From Viscum album (lineage: Eukaryota; Streptophyta; Magnoliopsida; Santalales; Viscaceae), in the NCBI GenBank assembly GCA_963277665.1, contig OY728159.1, positions 1,015,763,343-1,015,827,342 on the forward strand: a stretch of 64,000 nucleotides of DNA, given 5' to 3'. Of this stretch, positions 22,776 through 35,915 are shown in pieces. A program made the position numbers and the translations under genes. The stretch's first letter is position 1. Every line of letters begins with the position of its first letter. Under the pieces are notes generated by a model. The model saw nothing but the letters and a program-made list of their open reading frames with translations, made no database searches and was not told the DNA's origin.

Positions 22776-24433
22776 TATGTGATATTATAATTTAGAACTA
22801 TAATTATGTTATAAATATCATATATATATATATATACATAAATACATACACATTAAATCCATCATTACATACATCTGTGAGAGGTGGTGATAGAATATGG
22901 ATTATATCAGTTCGTGAGGGAGTAGTCCACCGTACACATGATCAATGGTTTTGTTTCCCATTTGATGGTAGAGGAGATAGATATAGATTATGTAATTAAC
23001 ATACTAATATACCAATATATGGGAGAAACTATTTTTATTATTCTATAATGTATGTATAATATTTATAGGTGTGAGATGAATAAATAAAATGAAGATTCAT
23101 GTTTAAAAACTATATCTCTTCTTTAGATAACCTCTTTAGGTTTTTACCTAAATCCTTCATAAAATGGCATGGAGAGGGAAGTAAGGAAGTGATTTGGGAA
23201 ATTATTGGATAAACCAAATATCTCTTGAAGTGTGTAGAGGATAGGATAGGGGGTATAAGCGAGAGAGGGGACCTTGGAAATTACATGGAATTTTCTAAAA
23301 GAATAAAAATGATAATGTCATTTCCAAGAAAAATGATACAAAATAACCTTATATTATATGGTGTGATAGGATAATGTTTAAATATCACTATCTGATTATA
23401 TTTAGGTAGGTTTTATTGGAAAACATATCCTTATATTTGGGTTTAACCCCCTCATAAATCGGTTTTAACCTTAACTGCAGTAATTAATTTTTACCGTTTT
23501 AACTGTTAATTATGACCAAAAATTAAGTTAAAATTATTACATAATAATAATTATTATTATTACAAATATATAATCAATTTTTCAAATTCAAACTATAGAA
23601 GTGGTATAATTTAATTTAAAATTAAACCTGTATATGTGAAGAAAATTTGATTTTCAAAAGAAATAAATTTTTTACCGAAATTAGAAATAAAATTGATTCC
23701 AATCCTCTAAATTGGATTAATAATAATATAATTGAACTAATTTTAATTTTAAATAAATTTTAAAACAAAATGGAACTTTTAAATTCCTTAATCAAAAATG
23801 CAGTTATCAATAAAAATTAGTATTTTCACTATTCATCGAAAAATTAATCTTTTATGAAAATTCTCAAAAATTATTTCTAAGACAATTTTTTACTTATTAA
23901 TTAAAAAAATTAAGTTAATTTTTCCAAATAATTTTTCTAAAATATGAAAAAATTAATTTTAAAATAAGTGTTTAAATTGTGATCAAACCACCTTTTTAGA
24001 AAAACATAGGTTTTAAGAATAAAACTTGTTTTTTTATAATCTAATTCCTATAAAAAATATTAGATGAATGATAAATAATTTGATTGAATATATAATATAT
24101 AAATTTAAAATAATTCACCAATATTGATTAATTTAGTTTATTAAAATAAAAATACATTACAAGGATAAAAAAAGTTTTTTTATAAAAATATTTCTTTTAC
24201 TTTTGAATAATTCTTATTTTGAATTGATTGATAACTAATGAATTTATTTTATACATGTGTAAATAACATAATTTTAATAATTTATTTTTTCTTTTTCATA
24301 TTCTCCAATTTAATGACTAGTTTACAATGGTTATATTTAAATATTATATTTCATGGGTCGTTTAAGATTGGTTTTGTGTGTCGTATACGCAATCAAACAA
24401 AATGTTCTTCTTTTAAAATCTGGGGGTGTTATA
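22776..24433 (-). repeat. outer element, left (3') LTR, second segment
   Basis: It matches 29900-31595 in order: a TA microsatellite (22818-22836), a 'ccatgagaggtggtgat'-like box, the paired passage at about 23085-23175, a long AT-rich stretch, and the terminal ggggtgttata (changed ggtgttaca). There is no coding signal. Confidence 0.7.
22818..22836. repeat. TA microsatellite
   Basis: A pure (TA)n run in the outer LTR. The corresponding run in the sister LTR is at 29936-29953; a third (34888-34904) lies in the next LTR. Confidence 0.9.
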
Positions 24434-25424
24434 TTCTACGATCCATTAATAAATTTAATCCTCACAAATTAAAATTTTTCATGTAAATCAAAAGTTTTTT
24501 ATTTGAAAATATCATTTTTTAAAACTCACATCATAAAAAGGGTTCATAAAAATTTCTCTTGGTAAAAGAGAAAGGAAAGTGTGAAGGTCAACTAGAATAA
24601 CACATAAATATCTTTCCAATTAGAAAATCATAAGTGGGAAGTGAAAATATGAACATGGAGGAAAAGTATAAATAATTATGGAGAGTGATAGTGGTCATTG
24701 TTCATAATAAATTGAATTATCAAGAGAAAGTTAACAACCACAATTCCATAAATCTGTGATGGGTGAAAATAACATTGTTTCATCAGAAATGAAGGTAAAT
24801 GTATAACATTTTTATTTCAACGTAATTATTTTAAATTTGATGTATTATTTTACTATCAAGATAGATAAAACTAGAAAATATACTTAATGTATTTTTTTCA
24901 TAAGCACAATTTCATCCTTTGGTTGTGCTTCGATCAATTTACAATTCATTTCTTACTCCAAGAAATGAATATCCCGAATGATTTTTTTTAATCCTGGAGC
25001 ACTAAAATTGAATTTTAATAGATTATAATATCCATAAGAGAGTTAAAAGATCTTATATGTGTATCTAAATATTTAACAAAACCAAAATGGCTAGCACAAG
25101 CTATCCAATATAATACATTAATATATAAACCTCAACAGTAACACCCTAAGTTCAACTTAATCCATTACATAAGTATTTATCCCTAAAACTATATAGCTTA
25201 CATCTTTAAAATAATAATATCATTATTATCAAATAATCATTTATGTTAAACCTAATGGTTATATATGTATCTCATCCTATTAAAATGTCTCCTAAAATAT
25301 TATTAATCGCCTCAAAATCATAAAAATTCAAAAAGATTTGATCTTATAATATGTTTTCTAAAATTAATATAATATTTATTTATAAAACCATTTAAGTAAA
25401 AATAATTTCATATTAAACAATATA

Positions 25425-25550
25425 TCACATAGTAAAGTGGTAATTTTTTCACCCATATCACCCATTGGTTGTGGTTTCAATCCCCATGGCCTTGTCAAAT
25501 GCGATGGGTCATCATCTAACATGAAGGTTTTACTTTTTTCAAACTATATT
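25425..25550 (+). mobile_element. tRNA-derived SINE, short
   Basis: An A-box-like tagtaaagtggtaa (25430-25443) is followed 28 bases later by a B-box-like ggtttcaatcccc (25472-25484). After some 50 bases comes a T-rich end (ggttttacttttttc). The spacing and the end type fit plant tRNA SINEs. No target duplication was clear, so the limits are approximate. Confidence 0.5.
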
Positions 25551-25978
25551 AATATGATTCCTATAACTTTCCCAAAAATATGATAAGTTTTCTCAAAAAT
25601 AACATTAATCATAAAAGTACTTTTTTACCAAAAAGGTTTTTATACGATATTTTCCCCCACAAAATTAGATAATCTTAATTAACTCTTATTACCTTAACAT
25701 CAATGATCATATTAATCCTAAAGTTTATAAATAACATTAAACTTATGTCCAAAAAATTTAAAGGCATTATTCTCTAAATAAATTTTTCAAAAAAAAACTC
25801 ATACTAATACCAAGGGTTATATTACCATAAATGGCCCCCAAATACTCTTAATCATATTATACATCCATCACTTAAAATCTAAAAGGGTGTGTCTAAAAAT
25901 TTTCACTTATGATTAACCTTAAACTCATAAACACATGATGGTATCTATAAATATTATGTTAATCATAGATAAATACCC

Positions 25979-26487
25979 CTAATGGCCTGAAGGTCTTCTT
26001 TTTATTTATTTTTTCATAATACACCTTTTAAGGGTTGAAGGGGAACCCTAACATGACCTGTAGTCACAATGCACAAGGCCCATACATGAATCAATACATG
26101 AACTTAAAGGCCCAAGACCTAACACACTTAAAATAGCCCCTCCCCAGCATCTGCATCTTGAAGGTGCCTAGCTCCCCACCTTACATAGCTGATCGGATAG
26201 AATTTCCCCATGCAGAGTTGTACAGTGCGTAGTCCTGATGGTACTTGTCATACCCTCTTATTCTTCCAATCCGATTAGCTCAGCTCTGGTGGTTTCTATT
26301 TTTTTCTCTGAATTTTCATCTAGGCCTGCTCTTATGTGGTCTACCTGAGTTTCTTCTTGGTCTTTTTTGTGACCCAAAAGCCACGTGTCATAAAGGCCAT
26401 TGGTGGCCCAAAGTCCCTTAAAGCCTGAAGGTGTTGTGGCCCGAATTTCATTGATGTCATGAAGGCCCAGAGACTCATAGTTCCTTT
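25979..26487 (-). mobile_element. 5'-truncated relative of the SINE-headed insert
   Basis: It aligns with 15074-15605: aatggcctgaaggtctt, the AT tail, 'aaggggaaccct', the block around cagcatctgcatc, 'cataccctcttattct', repeated tggcccaaag motifs, and 'ggcccagag..atagttcc'. It stops there, before the tRNA-like head. On the minus strand that is loss of the 5' end, as expected from incomplete reverse transcription of a non-LTR element. Confidence 0.65.
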
Positions 26488-27081
26488 ATTGTTATATGAA
26501 TTGACCTTTAAAATAGGTTATTGATCTAATAATTCTTGGGTTTTCCAAATTTGAGATAAAAAACTATAAATAGAATTCTAGGATATAATTTATTTCACTC
26601 CATTTAAATCCTTGCTTTTCCTCTGTAATTGGTTACTTTATGCCCTTATTTTTTAAATATAAAACATTTTTATATTCCTTTAATAAATTATCATAGGTGT
26701 CACTTTCCACATTTCTGACATTAAGTAAATTGGTCCTTATTTCCTCAATAGACTCCACCACCCAAGCTCATATAAGACTCTATCCTTCTCTTCTTTGGTG
26801 ATTTATATAGTTGATTAAGGTATAGTTTTTTAATAATATATTAGGATAATTTATTAAGAATAATTATAATATCTTTTATTTCATTTATCATCCCATTTGG
26901 TTTCACATAGTCACCACATTTTCCATGGCATTTAGTGTTAACATGATTCCTTCTAGTTCCATCCATTGACTAAAACCAAAAATAATATTATGAGCAACAA
27001 TAATCATAGTAGAAAACCATATATTTATTTATAGGATGTCTAAATCATGGAAAAATATTTTTATTATAACAAACCTTAGGT

Positions 27082-30000
27082 TTAATCTAGTTTATTCATT
27101 TTCATCATTCAAATCCTTCATAATGGTACATAAAGAAAATTTAAATTAACTCAACCATATCCCCAATTAGTGTCAAACTAGATGTGTAGTAAGGCCCATT
27201 ATTGAACACCAGGCAAGAATCGAGTCAAATCCCAATGTGACCTCATATTTTTTACCCCTAGGTACAACTATGTCAAATCAAAATCCACTTTATAATATAC
27301 AAACATGGATGTATTGATAGTAAAACCACAAAATCCCTACCATACCAAAACATTAAGATGTTATCCTATACATAGACTTATCCTCAAAGTCATCCATTGG
27401 TTCATATTCTCTAAATTGTGTTTTCTTAAATCTAGTTCCCGGGGTTTCTACTAAAATTACTCTAATACTAACTATAAATACCCTGACCCTAGTAGTCTAA
27501 TGTTGGTGGTTACTTTATTACATTAGTTCTAGATACAATCGGTCACATCCAAATGGATCGAATAGTTTAGTAGTATTGGAAATCTAGATGAGTACTTGAA
27601 TTTCGCATTACAATTGAAAACATAAAATACAACATAGTACTTTATTTGAGTACACTATTATTACCTCTAGAATATCCCTATATATTAATCATAATACACT
27701 TCCTAACATCCTAGGAAAAGGAAACATAAGAAATGGGGTGGGATCAGATGCTCGGAAAGTGTACATGTATAGCAGAATATGTCATGAATAAATAAGAAAT
27801 AATCAATATAGAATGGTAAATAACTGAAACAAATGTCATTTAATCAATAACATAAAAATGATGAATAAAATCAAAATAATTAATGATTATAAAATTAATT
27901 CCATATAAATAATCACTTGATCATGAAACTTAACCATGGATATTCTAACTAATCGAATAATCACATGGACATCAATAACTAATCTCATGATGAGGGGATG
28001 CATAATATTAGACATCATAAACATACCATGAAGGCCTTGTTCTATGAAATCATACATAAATGGGTAAGTCCTTAACCAAATACCCAATATAGTTTATCTC
28101 GTGAGACCTACTGATTCATCAAGGGGCAATAGTGGGTTCCGCCCATCACTTACTAATTCCAATTCATTCCTCATATGAAAGGGTAGAAACATAATCAATA
28201 TAAACATTCCTATTAAAATAAAATCATAAAAAAATGTTAATAATTTCCCAAATAAATAATCATAACCAACATAAACATTCATATTGTAAAACTAGCATGT
28301 GGATGTTAATATATTCCTTAGTCAAACTTATCAAAAACCATCTAGAATAATATGGTGAATAATATCAAAATAGTACATCCTTAATCAAAATTATCATAAA
28401 CCATCTAGATAAATAATAAATATGGTATCATTAAAACATATTCCCAATGTTTCATAAGTAAAATTTGGTTTTTCATTGATGAATATAAATACCATAGAAA
28501 ATCCATTAAAATAATCTTGAGGAATATATCTTTTTCACTTTGAAAATCACTTTCAAAAACTAAAAACTTTCAGAATATCAGGAAATAAAATTTCTTTGAA
28601 AATAACCATGGAAACCTGTAAAATAATATTCAAATAATTTTGTGGTCATGATGGTGGGTAATTTCTTATATGTCATATATAAAAAAAATCTTTTTGCACT
28701 GTTGTAAAAAGGTTAAAAAGTACCTCATTCAGAAAACAATAAGAATATTTCTTTCAAATAATTTTGTAAAAAGTAAAACATGGGTAAAAAATTTCTTTAA
28801 TAAACCATTTTATTAATTTTAAAAACATTTTTTTAAAAAAATCATAAAACATGGGTATGGAAGAAAAATGATTTTTTATTGAAGAGAGAAATAAATTCAT
28901 ATTTTCTTAAAAACATTTTCTCAATTTTTTAGAACAAAATAGAGGAAAATTGTATTATTACATGAAAATTTCATAAATAACCAAATTATATGGAAATAGA
29001 TTTGGTTTAAGATAGAAATATTGAACAATTCCCCCAATGTATTCTTAAACATAAATAATCCCAAATAATGTTAAGATTTTAAAATAAACTATTATCGCTT
29101 TGTAACTTTTGAATCATATCCCCGTGAAATAACTAACTTAAAATAAAACATTAAATACAATGAATATAAATAGATTCATTATGTAACAAATAAAATGGGA
29201 AGTATATACACCGCACAAAATAAATAATTGGTGTATATAGCATATGTCTCATGGAAGTAAAAGTGAGACAAGAAACCCTTAGCTCAAGTCTGACATCCTT
29301 TATATGTGTTCGAAAATTCTATATAATAAATATATATTTATGATACATATATTATAAAATTAATATTTTTATATATAATAAAATATATTATTTACCTATA
29401 ACCTTCTATCACCCATTTATTAACAATTATTTATTAAAATCACTATTCTGGGTGATAAATACTTCATTTTTCGTGTATGTTTTGGTTTGGTAGGTTTGGT
29501 CCTTGTACTTTGATAATGGTTAAATAAAATAAAGAGTTTTAAAATAATATAAATATCTGATATATTAATCATATAATTATTTATAATATTTAATAAAATA
29601 TATAGATAGAAAAATGAGTTGCAATGTTCTTGGAGATGGTAAGTCAAACGTATGCATGAACGTTATTTTCATTTTTTAATGGATGGAACAAAATAATCGT
29701 AAAAAATATTTTAACTTTAAAGAATAATTATTATATCAAATATATAATATATAGTAATTATATATTTCCTCATTACCATCCATTTCAAAATAAAATGAAA
29801 AACATTTAACATTGCTTTGTGGAGGTGGTATTCCACACGTACGCATGAGCGATGTTATCATTTTTCAATGGATTGGAAGATAAGAAGGTAGATGAGATAT
29901 TATATTTATAAAAGTATAAATATTTCATAAATATGATATATATATATATATATTAAATCCATAATAAATCCATCCATGAGAGGTAGTGATGGAAAACGAA

Positions 30001-31595
30001 TTACATCAGCTCGCGAGGCGGTAATCCCCCGTACATAGGATCGACAGTTCCATTTCCCATTTTATAGAAGATAAGATAGATATAATTCATTCCATTAATA
30101 TAATAACATCTCAGTATATGTGAGATAATGGTTCTATTATTTTATCATAGTTTTGGAATATCTGGAGGTGGTAGATGAAGAAATAAAATGAAGATGCATG
30201 GTTAAGAACTATATCTATTCTTCGAAGAACCTCTTTAGGTTTATACCTATTTCCTTCGTAATAATGGTTTTATGATCCAACCAAGGAATCTAGATAAGGT
30301 GGAGGGATTTAATTAAGGTATTAGTTCAAGTATTTTTTTTAATAAAAAGGATCTTTAAGTGTGTATAGGTGAGGAGTGGGTGTCATTTTATAAGTGGGGA
30401 AGTGGACCTTCTTGGAAATTACTTGAAAATTTCCCAAAAGAATAAAAAATGATAAAGTCATTCCCAAAAAAATACATCAAAATGGAATTATATTTCATGA
30501 GGTATAGTATAATGTATAAATATTACTATAAAATATTATTTATACATTTTTTATAGGAAACTTTTCCCTTATATTTTGGTCTAACCCCCGGTAAACCTAT
30601 TTTAACATTATCCACGGTAATAAATTTTTACTATTTTCATTATTCATTGTAAAAAAAATTAAGTTGAACTTTTTACTTAATATTAATTATTATTATTAAA
30701 AATATGAAGTAAATTTTTTCAAATTAAAACCATAGAATTAGTAGAATTTAATTTTTAATTAAACCCACAAACGCGATGAAAATGCGGGTTTTCAAAGAAA
30801 ATTTTTTCATAATTATAAAAGTTTTTAAATTGAAATTGAACATATAATTGATTCCAATGACCTAAATTTGATTAATTATAATATAATTGAACTAATTTTA
30901 CTTTTATATAAATTTTTAAACAAAATTTAACTTGTAAATGCCTTAATTGAAAAGTCAATTTTCAATAAAAATCATCATTTTTCACTATTCATCGAAAAAA
31001 TAATATTTTTAGAAAATTATAAAAATATCACTTAAAGATAAATTTTACATGATAATTTCAATAATTAAGTATATTTTTTCAAATATATTTTCAAAAATTG
31101 GAAAAAATTAATTTTAAAATAAATATGAAAATCACAACGAAACCACTTTTTAGAAAAATACAGTTTTTAAGAATAAAATTGGATTTTTTTTCTTATATCA
31201 TGCCTAGAAAATATATTATATGAATGATAAATCATTTGATTGAATATATAATATATATATTTCATTAAAATAATTCACCAATAGTTATTAATTTTATTTA
31301 TTATCATAAAAAAACTATGCTCATAAAAAAATTAAAAAAAATATATTTTGTTTTACTTTTGAATGATTTTTATTTTTATTTCTAATCGATTGATAACTAA
31401 TGAATTTATTTTATACATGTGTAAACCATATAATTTTCTTAATTTAGTCAGTCGTATTAATAGTATCCAATTTAATGGATAGGTTATAATGACCATATTT
31501 AAATAATATATTTCATGGGCAGTTTAAGCATTGTGGTCTGTGTCATATATGCTATCGAACATAATTTTATTCTTTTAAAATCTCAAGGTGTTACA
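27082..31595 (-). repeat. outer element, right (5') LTR, uninterrupted
   Basis: It is the unbroken partner of the split left LTR, about 4.5 kb. It ends ctcaaggtgttaca, so it starts TGTAACACC on the minus strand. A TA microsatellite lies at 29936-29953. The small open frames (for example at 27887-28282 and 29420-29647) are not conserved in the other LTR. No PBS was found at its left end. Confidence 0.7.
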
Positions 31596-31707
31596 AATTT
31601 TCTCTATAATTCACCATGATTTCATGATATTTTATTATAATTATACTTATCCCTAGAGTTTTCAAAAAATTATTCTTTTCTTAATCCCCAAAAATTACTA
31701 AACCTTA
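31596..31707 (-). other. short remnant of another element's interior
   Basis: These 112 bp lie between the outer element and a PBS that belongs to the next LTR. The segment would be the leader of that third element, cut off by the outer element or by deletion. Confidence 0.35.
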
Positions 31708-31718
31708 CTATGATACCA
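31708..31718 (-). other. primer-binding site of the third minus-strand element
   Basis: On the minus strand it reads TGGTATCATAG, one base from the initiator tRNA-Met form TGGTATCAGAG. The LTR end lies about 14 bases away, the same gap as in the nested element. Confidence 0.5.
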
Positions 31719-31732
31719 ACTATAGACATCCA

Positions 31733-34700
31733 TGATTTTTACACATGTAATTACAATATTTTCAACATAAATATTCAATAAGCACAACTCAAATATCTAG
31801 AGGTCTAGTTTCTTTGAGATATAAGATAAATAATACATAAAAATGAGACTAAAACACAACATCTTTATTTTATTCTCCATGATGATATCCTAAATACCTT
31901 TTATATTCTAAAACTGTGAAGGATATTCTAGGAAATACATAAACAAAAACAGTTAGAAAAAAACTAGTAAGGAAATAAACATGATAAAGAAGAATAAAAA
32001 ATGAATCAAATTACAAATCATGGTATCATAAGAGTAAAGTTACATGAATGATCATATGGATGAAATACATAAGAATGAAGGAAACATAAGATTATGGAAT
32101 CATTAGAATTTGGAAGTAACATAGACATTAAAAAAGAATAAGTCAAGGATAAACAAAAATACAATGTCACATGGTGGACATATTCCCATCATGGATGGGG
32201 TTTACTCTTTATTCTCATAAATATCATCTCATGAGACATAAACATTACCTAATTCATTGGATCACTATCTGGTAACACCCATCATGAAATATATCTATAT
32301 ATAAATATATGCATATGTGTTCCACATAAGGAAATCATACATAGGGCATAAGCATCAGAAAAAAAAACCCATGGAAAGGAAATGGGTTACATAATCATGT
32401 CATATAACATATCCAAATAGAATATGATAATTAATTCCATTAATGAAAGTTTAAATAATTCTTGGGTGTTTTTATATAAATAAATAATCATATTACATCA
32501 AAATGATGTCCAAGTTTATTGAATACATAAAAAGGAGAGGAGAAATAATTTTGAAAATATTCCCTTTTAGTGGGGTTTTTTGAAAAGGGGTAAAGATTAA
32601 TTAATGTGGATAAGGGAATAATCATTTACATTAAATCATAAATTAACTAAAATGTAATTATAAAATAAAATTAGTATCTTTAGATACCATTTATTATTAA
32701 AAAAATTCACTAAGTGGTACTTGAAATGGGGTAAGAAAATGGAGAAGTTCCCTTTAATGGGCTCTGCTTAATGAAAGAAATTGGGAAGGAAACCATTAAA
32801 ACATGTATATCAACATCAATTAAAGGTGATTTAAACAAGTTATATATGTGTGGGAGATATTATAGAATATAAAATATTTAAATATAAATAATATAGAGAT
32901 AAAGTGAGGTAAATAGAGAGAAATCATAACCCAAATAAAATAAGCTGGTTAGAAGAGACCTATTACCTCATGTATAGATTCATTATTCACTAGAACTTAA
33001 CATCTTGAATAAATAAATTAGATTTATTAAATACATTATTGATAACATTATTCAAATATATTTTATTTATTATTAATATTTTATGTCAGTTTGTTGTAAT
33101 TTAATTAAGATATCATGCATATGGTTATTGTCTTGAGGTCATTCATTTCCTGGTTCCAAGATCAAATTAATTTGTGGATAATTATTGAGGTTTTTTTAAA
33201 AAGGGAATAAAACTTTATAAAATAAAGGAAATGATATTAATTACCTTATATAACTTGAAATGGTCTCATACATCCATATTTTTTCTGATATAGGGATGAT
33301 TCATTAAGTAAAAACATTATCATTATATTGTTAGTTCATTTAGGCAATTCTATAGAAAATCATGATATATATTTGTTTTATTTAATTAAATTATTATTAA
33401 TACATTATATAAAATGAAATAAGTTATAATATACTTATTATAATCAAATTTAACTATAATATTATTTCTATAACCCAACTTGAATTCATTAGAGAAAAAC
33501 AAAGTATGTTCTTTATGGAAGTGGTGAATCAACCATATTTTAAACAATGTTTTCATTTAAGAATGAAAAAAGTTGAAACAAGTTATAATATACTTATTAT
33601 AATCATATTTAACCATAATATTATTTCTATAACCCACCTTTAAGTCATTGGTGAAAAACAAAGTATGTTCTTTATAGAAGTGGTGAATCAACCATATTTT
33701 AAACAATGTTTTCATTTAGGAATGAAAAAAGAAGAGGTAAGATGATGTATATTCCTTTAAAAATAACATTCCAGTATATTAATGATATTGGAGTCATTAT
33801 TTATTGTTTTATGTAATTTTTATGGAGGATCATGGGGGAAAAAATTAAAATTCTCAGTTGAGGGTAATACTTTCCACTTTGGATGTCTCCTCTTAGTTAA
33901 ATTGAGATTGGTTTTTTAGAAGAAGAATGATTCTAGGGATGTAGGGATAAATATAAGGATAAAGTTATGAAGTTTTTAGGTAATATCCAATTCTTAGAAT
34001 GTGTTTGTATAATGGGTGGTGTGGGTGCATATTTATAAGGGAGGGTGAGGAGAGTTTTTTAATATAATATTCATTAGATTGTTATTTTTTCTCAAGGCTA
34101 TCAACATTGATGAATCTTGTTACTAAATACTATAATTTTTTCATGCATATTCAACATAATAGATTATTACATCATGATACATTATATAAATCATGTATCT
34201 GATATTATTGTTAAATACAATATTTTTTTTCATATTTAACTATTCATAAAAAAAATCAACTATTTTAGAAAAATACCAAAGATTCAACCTAAACATTTTC
34301 TGATGTGTAGATCACAAAAATCAAATAAATTTTATGAAAATAATTTTATAAATATTATAAATTTAATATATAAATAAAATCCTTATTTATTTTAAATGTG
34401 AACATTTTAATATTATGATCATTTTTTGACCCTTTGAAAATTTATTTACAGACTCATAAAATTACATTATTATTATAATGTAAAATAATTTATTTTATAA
34501 AAACATTTTATGAAAGTAAATTTTATTTAATAAAATTACATTTTTATAAAAATGTAAACAAAACATGTATGTTCTATAAAAAATAAAAACAGTTATTTTA
34601 TAATTTATAAAACATTTATCTACTTGTGTCGTGATATAAATATATCATATAGTCATTTTATAAAATATGAAAATAATATTTTACAATTACATAGGTGATG

Positions 34701-35226
34701 TTACTAGTATAACGATCATGTTACTATTCTCAATGGTAAAATTATTATTCCAATGGTTAGATTATTATTCCAATGGTCATATTAATATTCCAAAAATCAG
34801 ATTTGTAATGGTCATATGAGTTTCCAACCATATATAAATACCACTTATTTTATTAATCCTTTATTCAATTCTATTTTCTCTCATAATTATATATATATAT
34901 ATATTCATTTTAAAAATTAATATTGTATTACTAATATTTTTCTTCATTTCTACAGTTTTTTTCATGAGTATGATCATTCTATGTGATTAAGCACATCCTT
35001 TTTTTCATATTATAGTTATCTTATTTTTTATTTGTATCACATTGTAATACTTTCAATTATTTTGGAAATATTTATTCTCTAAATGTAATGTCCTAGTCAA
35101 AATAATAAAATTTCACTAGTTCTCATTCTTTGTTTCATGTGCTTTATATAATACTAAATTATTAAATATGAAACATTTATATAATCATAAGGGTAAATTC
35201 TATTGATAAAATTCTAGAGTGTTACA
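31733..35226 (-). repeat. third minus-strand LTR (about 3.5 kb), partner not in window
   Basis: It starts near tgatttttacac and ends agagtgttaca, so it starts TGTAACACTC on the minus strand. Several passages resemble the outer LTR in kind and order (an 'atctcatgagac' box and an 'acctattacctcatgt' box). Only a PBS and about 110 bp of interior remain next to it. It contains a 159-bp tandem duplication and a TA run (34888-34904). There is no coding signal. Confidence 0.5.
33421..33738 (+). repeat. tandem duplication of 159 bp
   Basis: Two direct copies begin aagttataatatacttattata at 33421 and 33580. They differ at only a few positions over 159 bp, far fewer than other repeats in this region, so the duplication is recent. 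Confidence 0.9.
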
Positions 35227-35471
35227 TGTGAGTAGAAGATAACTACAATAGAGGCCTATCAAAGAGAATATATACCAAATTTTTCATGGGGTTAATTCCC
35301 CCTGTGAAATTTCTATTATCGAAAGCTCTAATAAACTATTATTGGATCAAGGTCCTCATGAGCCATCTGTTAGGGAGGAAGGCTATATTTTTACTTCTAG
35401 TGGTAAATAAGGATTTTATGGTTGTACACTACACAATATCTATTGAGTAAATGGGGAGAGGGCACCTAGGA

Positions 35472-35915
35472 GTTGTTGAATCCAATGTCTCTGAACGAAC
35501 AGGTCAAGGGAACCCATGAGCCATGGAATCTTATCTTATCATAGGAATAAGGTAATGATAACTATGAGTCATGGAATCATATCTTTTCATAGGAATGGGG
35601 TAAGGAAACCTAAGAACCATGTAATAATGTCTCTCCAAAGGAACGATGCAAGGGTACCCATGAGTCATGGAAGCCTGTCTAGCTGAAATAATGGGGTGAG
35701 GGTGGATAGGATCCATGAAAGCATGTCTCACTTAAGGAACTATCATAGGTTTCCCTAGAAATGTGGAAGGATATCTCTCTAGAAGAAATAGGCATGGGAA
35801 TCCAATAGATTTGGAAGTATATCACACTAGAGTAATAGGGTACGGTTTCCTAGGATCCATGGAAGCCTATCTCATCGAAGGAAAGGGGAGTGGGGCCCAA
35901 GAGCCATGGAATCCA
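35472..35915 (+). repeat. 48-bp minisatellite, about nine units
   Basis: Units start catggaagcctatctc; they begin exactly 48 bp apart at 35522, 35570 and 35618, and continue to about 35915. Because 48 is a multiple of three, a frame can stay open through several units: on the minus strand at 35531-35731 it gives four 16-residue repeats, and a plus-strand frame runs from 35763. Without a start context or conservation between units I read these as by-products of the repeat. Confidence 0.85.

Larger units (their letters stand above)
24434..27081 (-). other. interior of the outer LTR element, no coding signal
   Basis: AT-rich sequence without frames over 60 codons and without gag or pol motifs on either strand. 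It contains a tRNA-like SINE passage at about 25425-25550 and a 0.5-kb relative of the SINE-headed insert at 25979-26487. With these removed the interior is about 2 kb, much less than one LTR. Confidence 0.5.
9815..31595 (-). mobile_element. long minus-strand LTR element with short non-coding interior (LARD-like)
   Basis: A left copy (9815-12523 plus 22776-24433, about 4.4 kb once the nested insertion is removed) and a right copy (about 27082-31595) run parallel for their whole length. Shared blocks include 'agtttagtagtattgga', a 'catcacttact' box, a 'gtaaaagtgagac' box and the final ggtgttaca. Read on the minus strand the LTR starts TGTAACACC, a standard gypsy start. Between the LTRs lie only about 2.6 kb without a recognisable gag or pol, part of that from later inserts. 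Large LTRs around a short non-coding interior suggest a LARD. I could not find a convincing PBS or PPT, and the left boundary of both LTRs is approximate. Confidence 0.65.

Noticed and set aside
25430..25484. A true tRNA gene
   Set aside because: A- and B-box-like parts are present, but I could not form an acceptor stem or anticodon arm; a SINE fits better.
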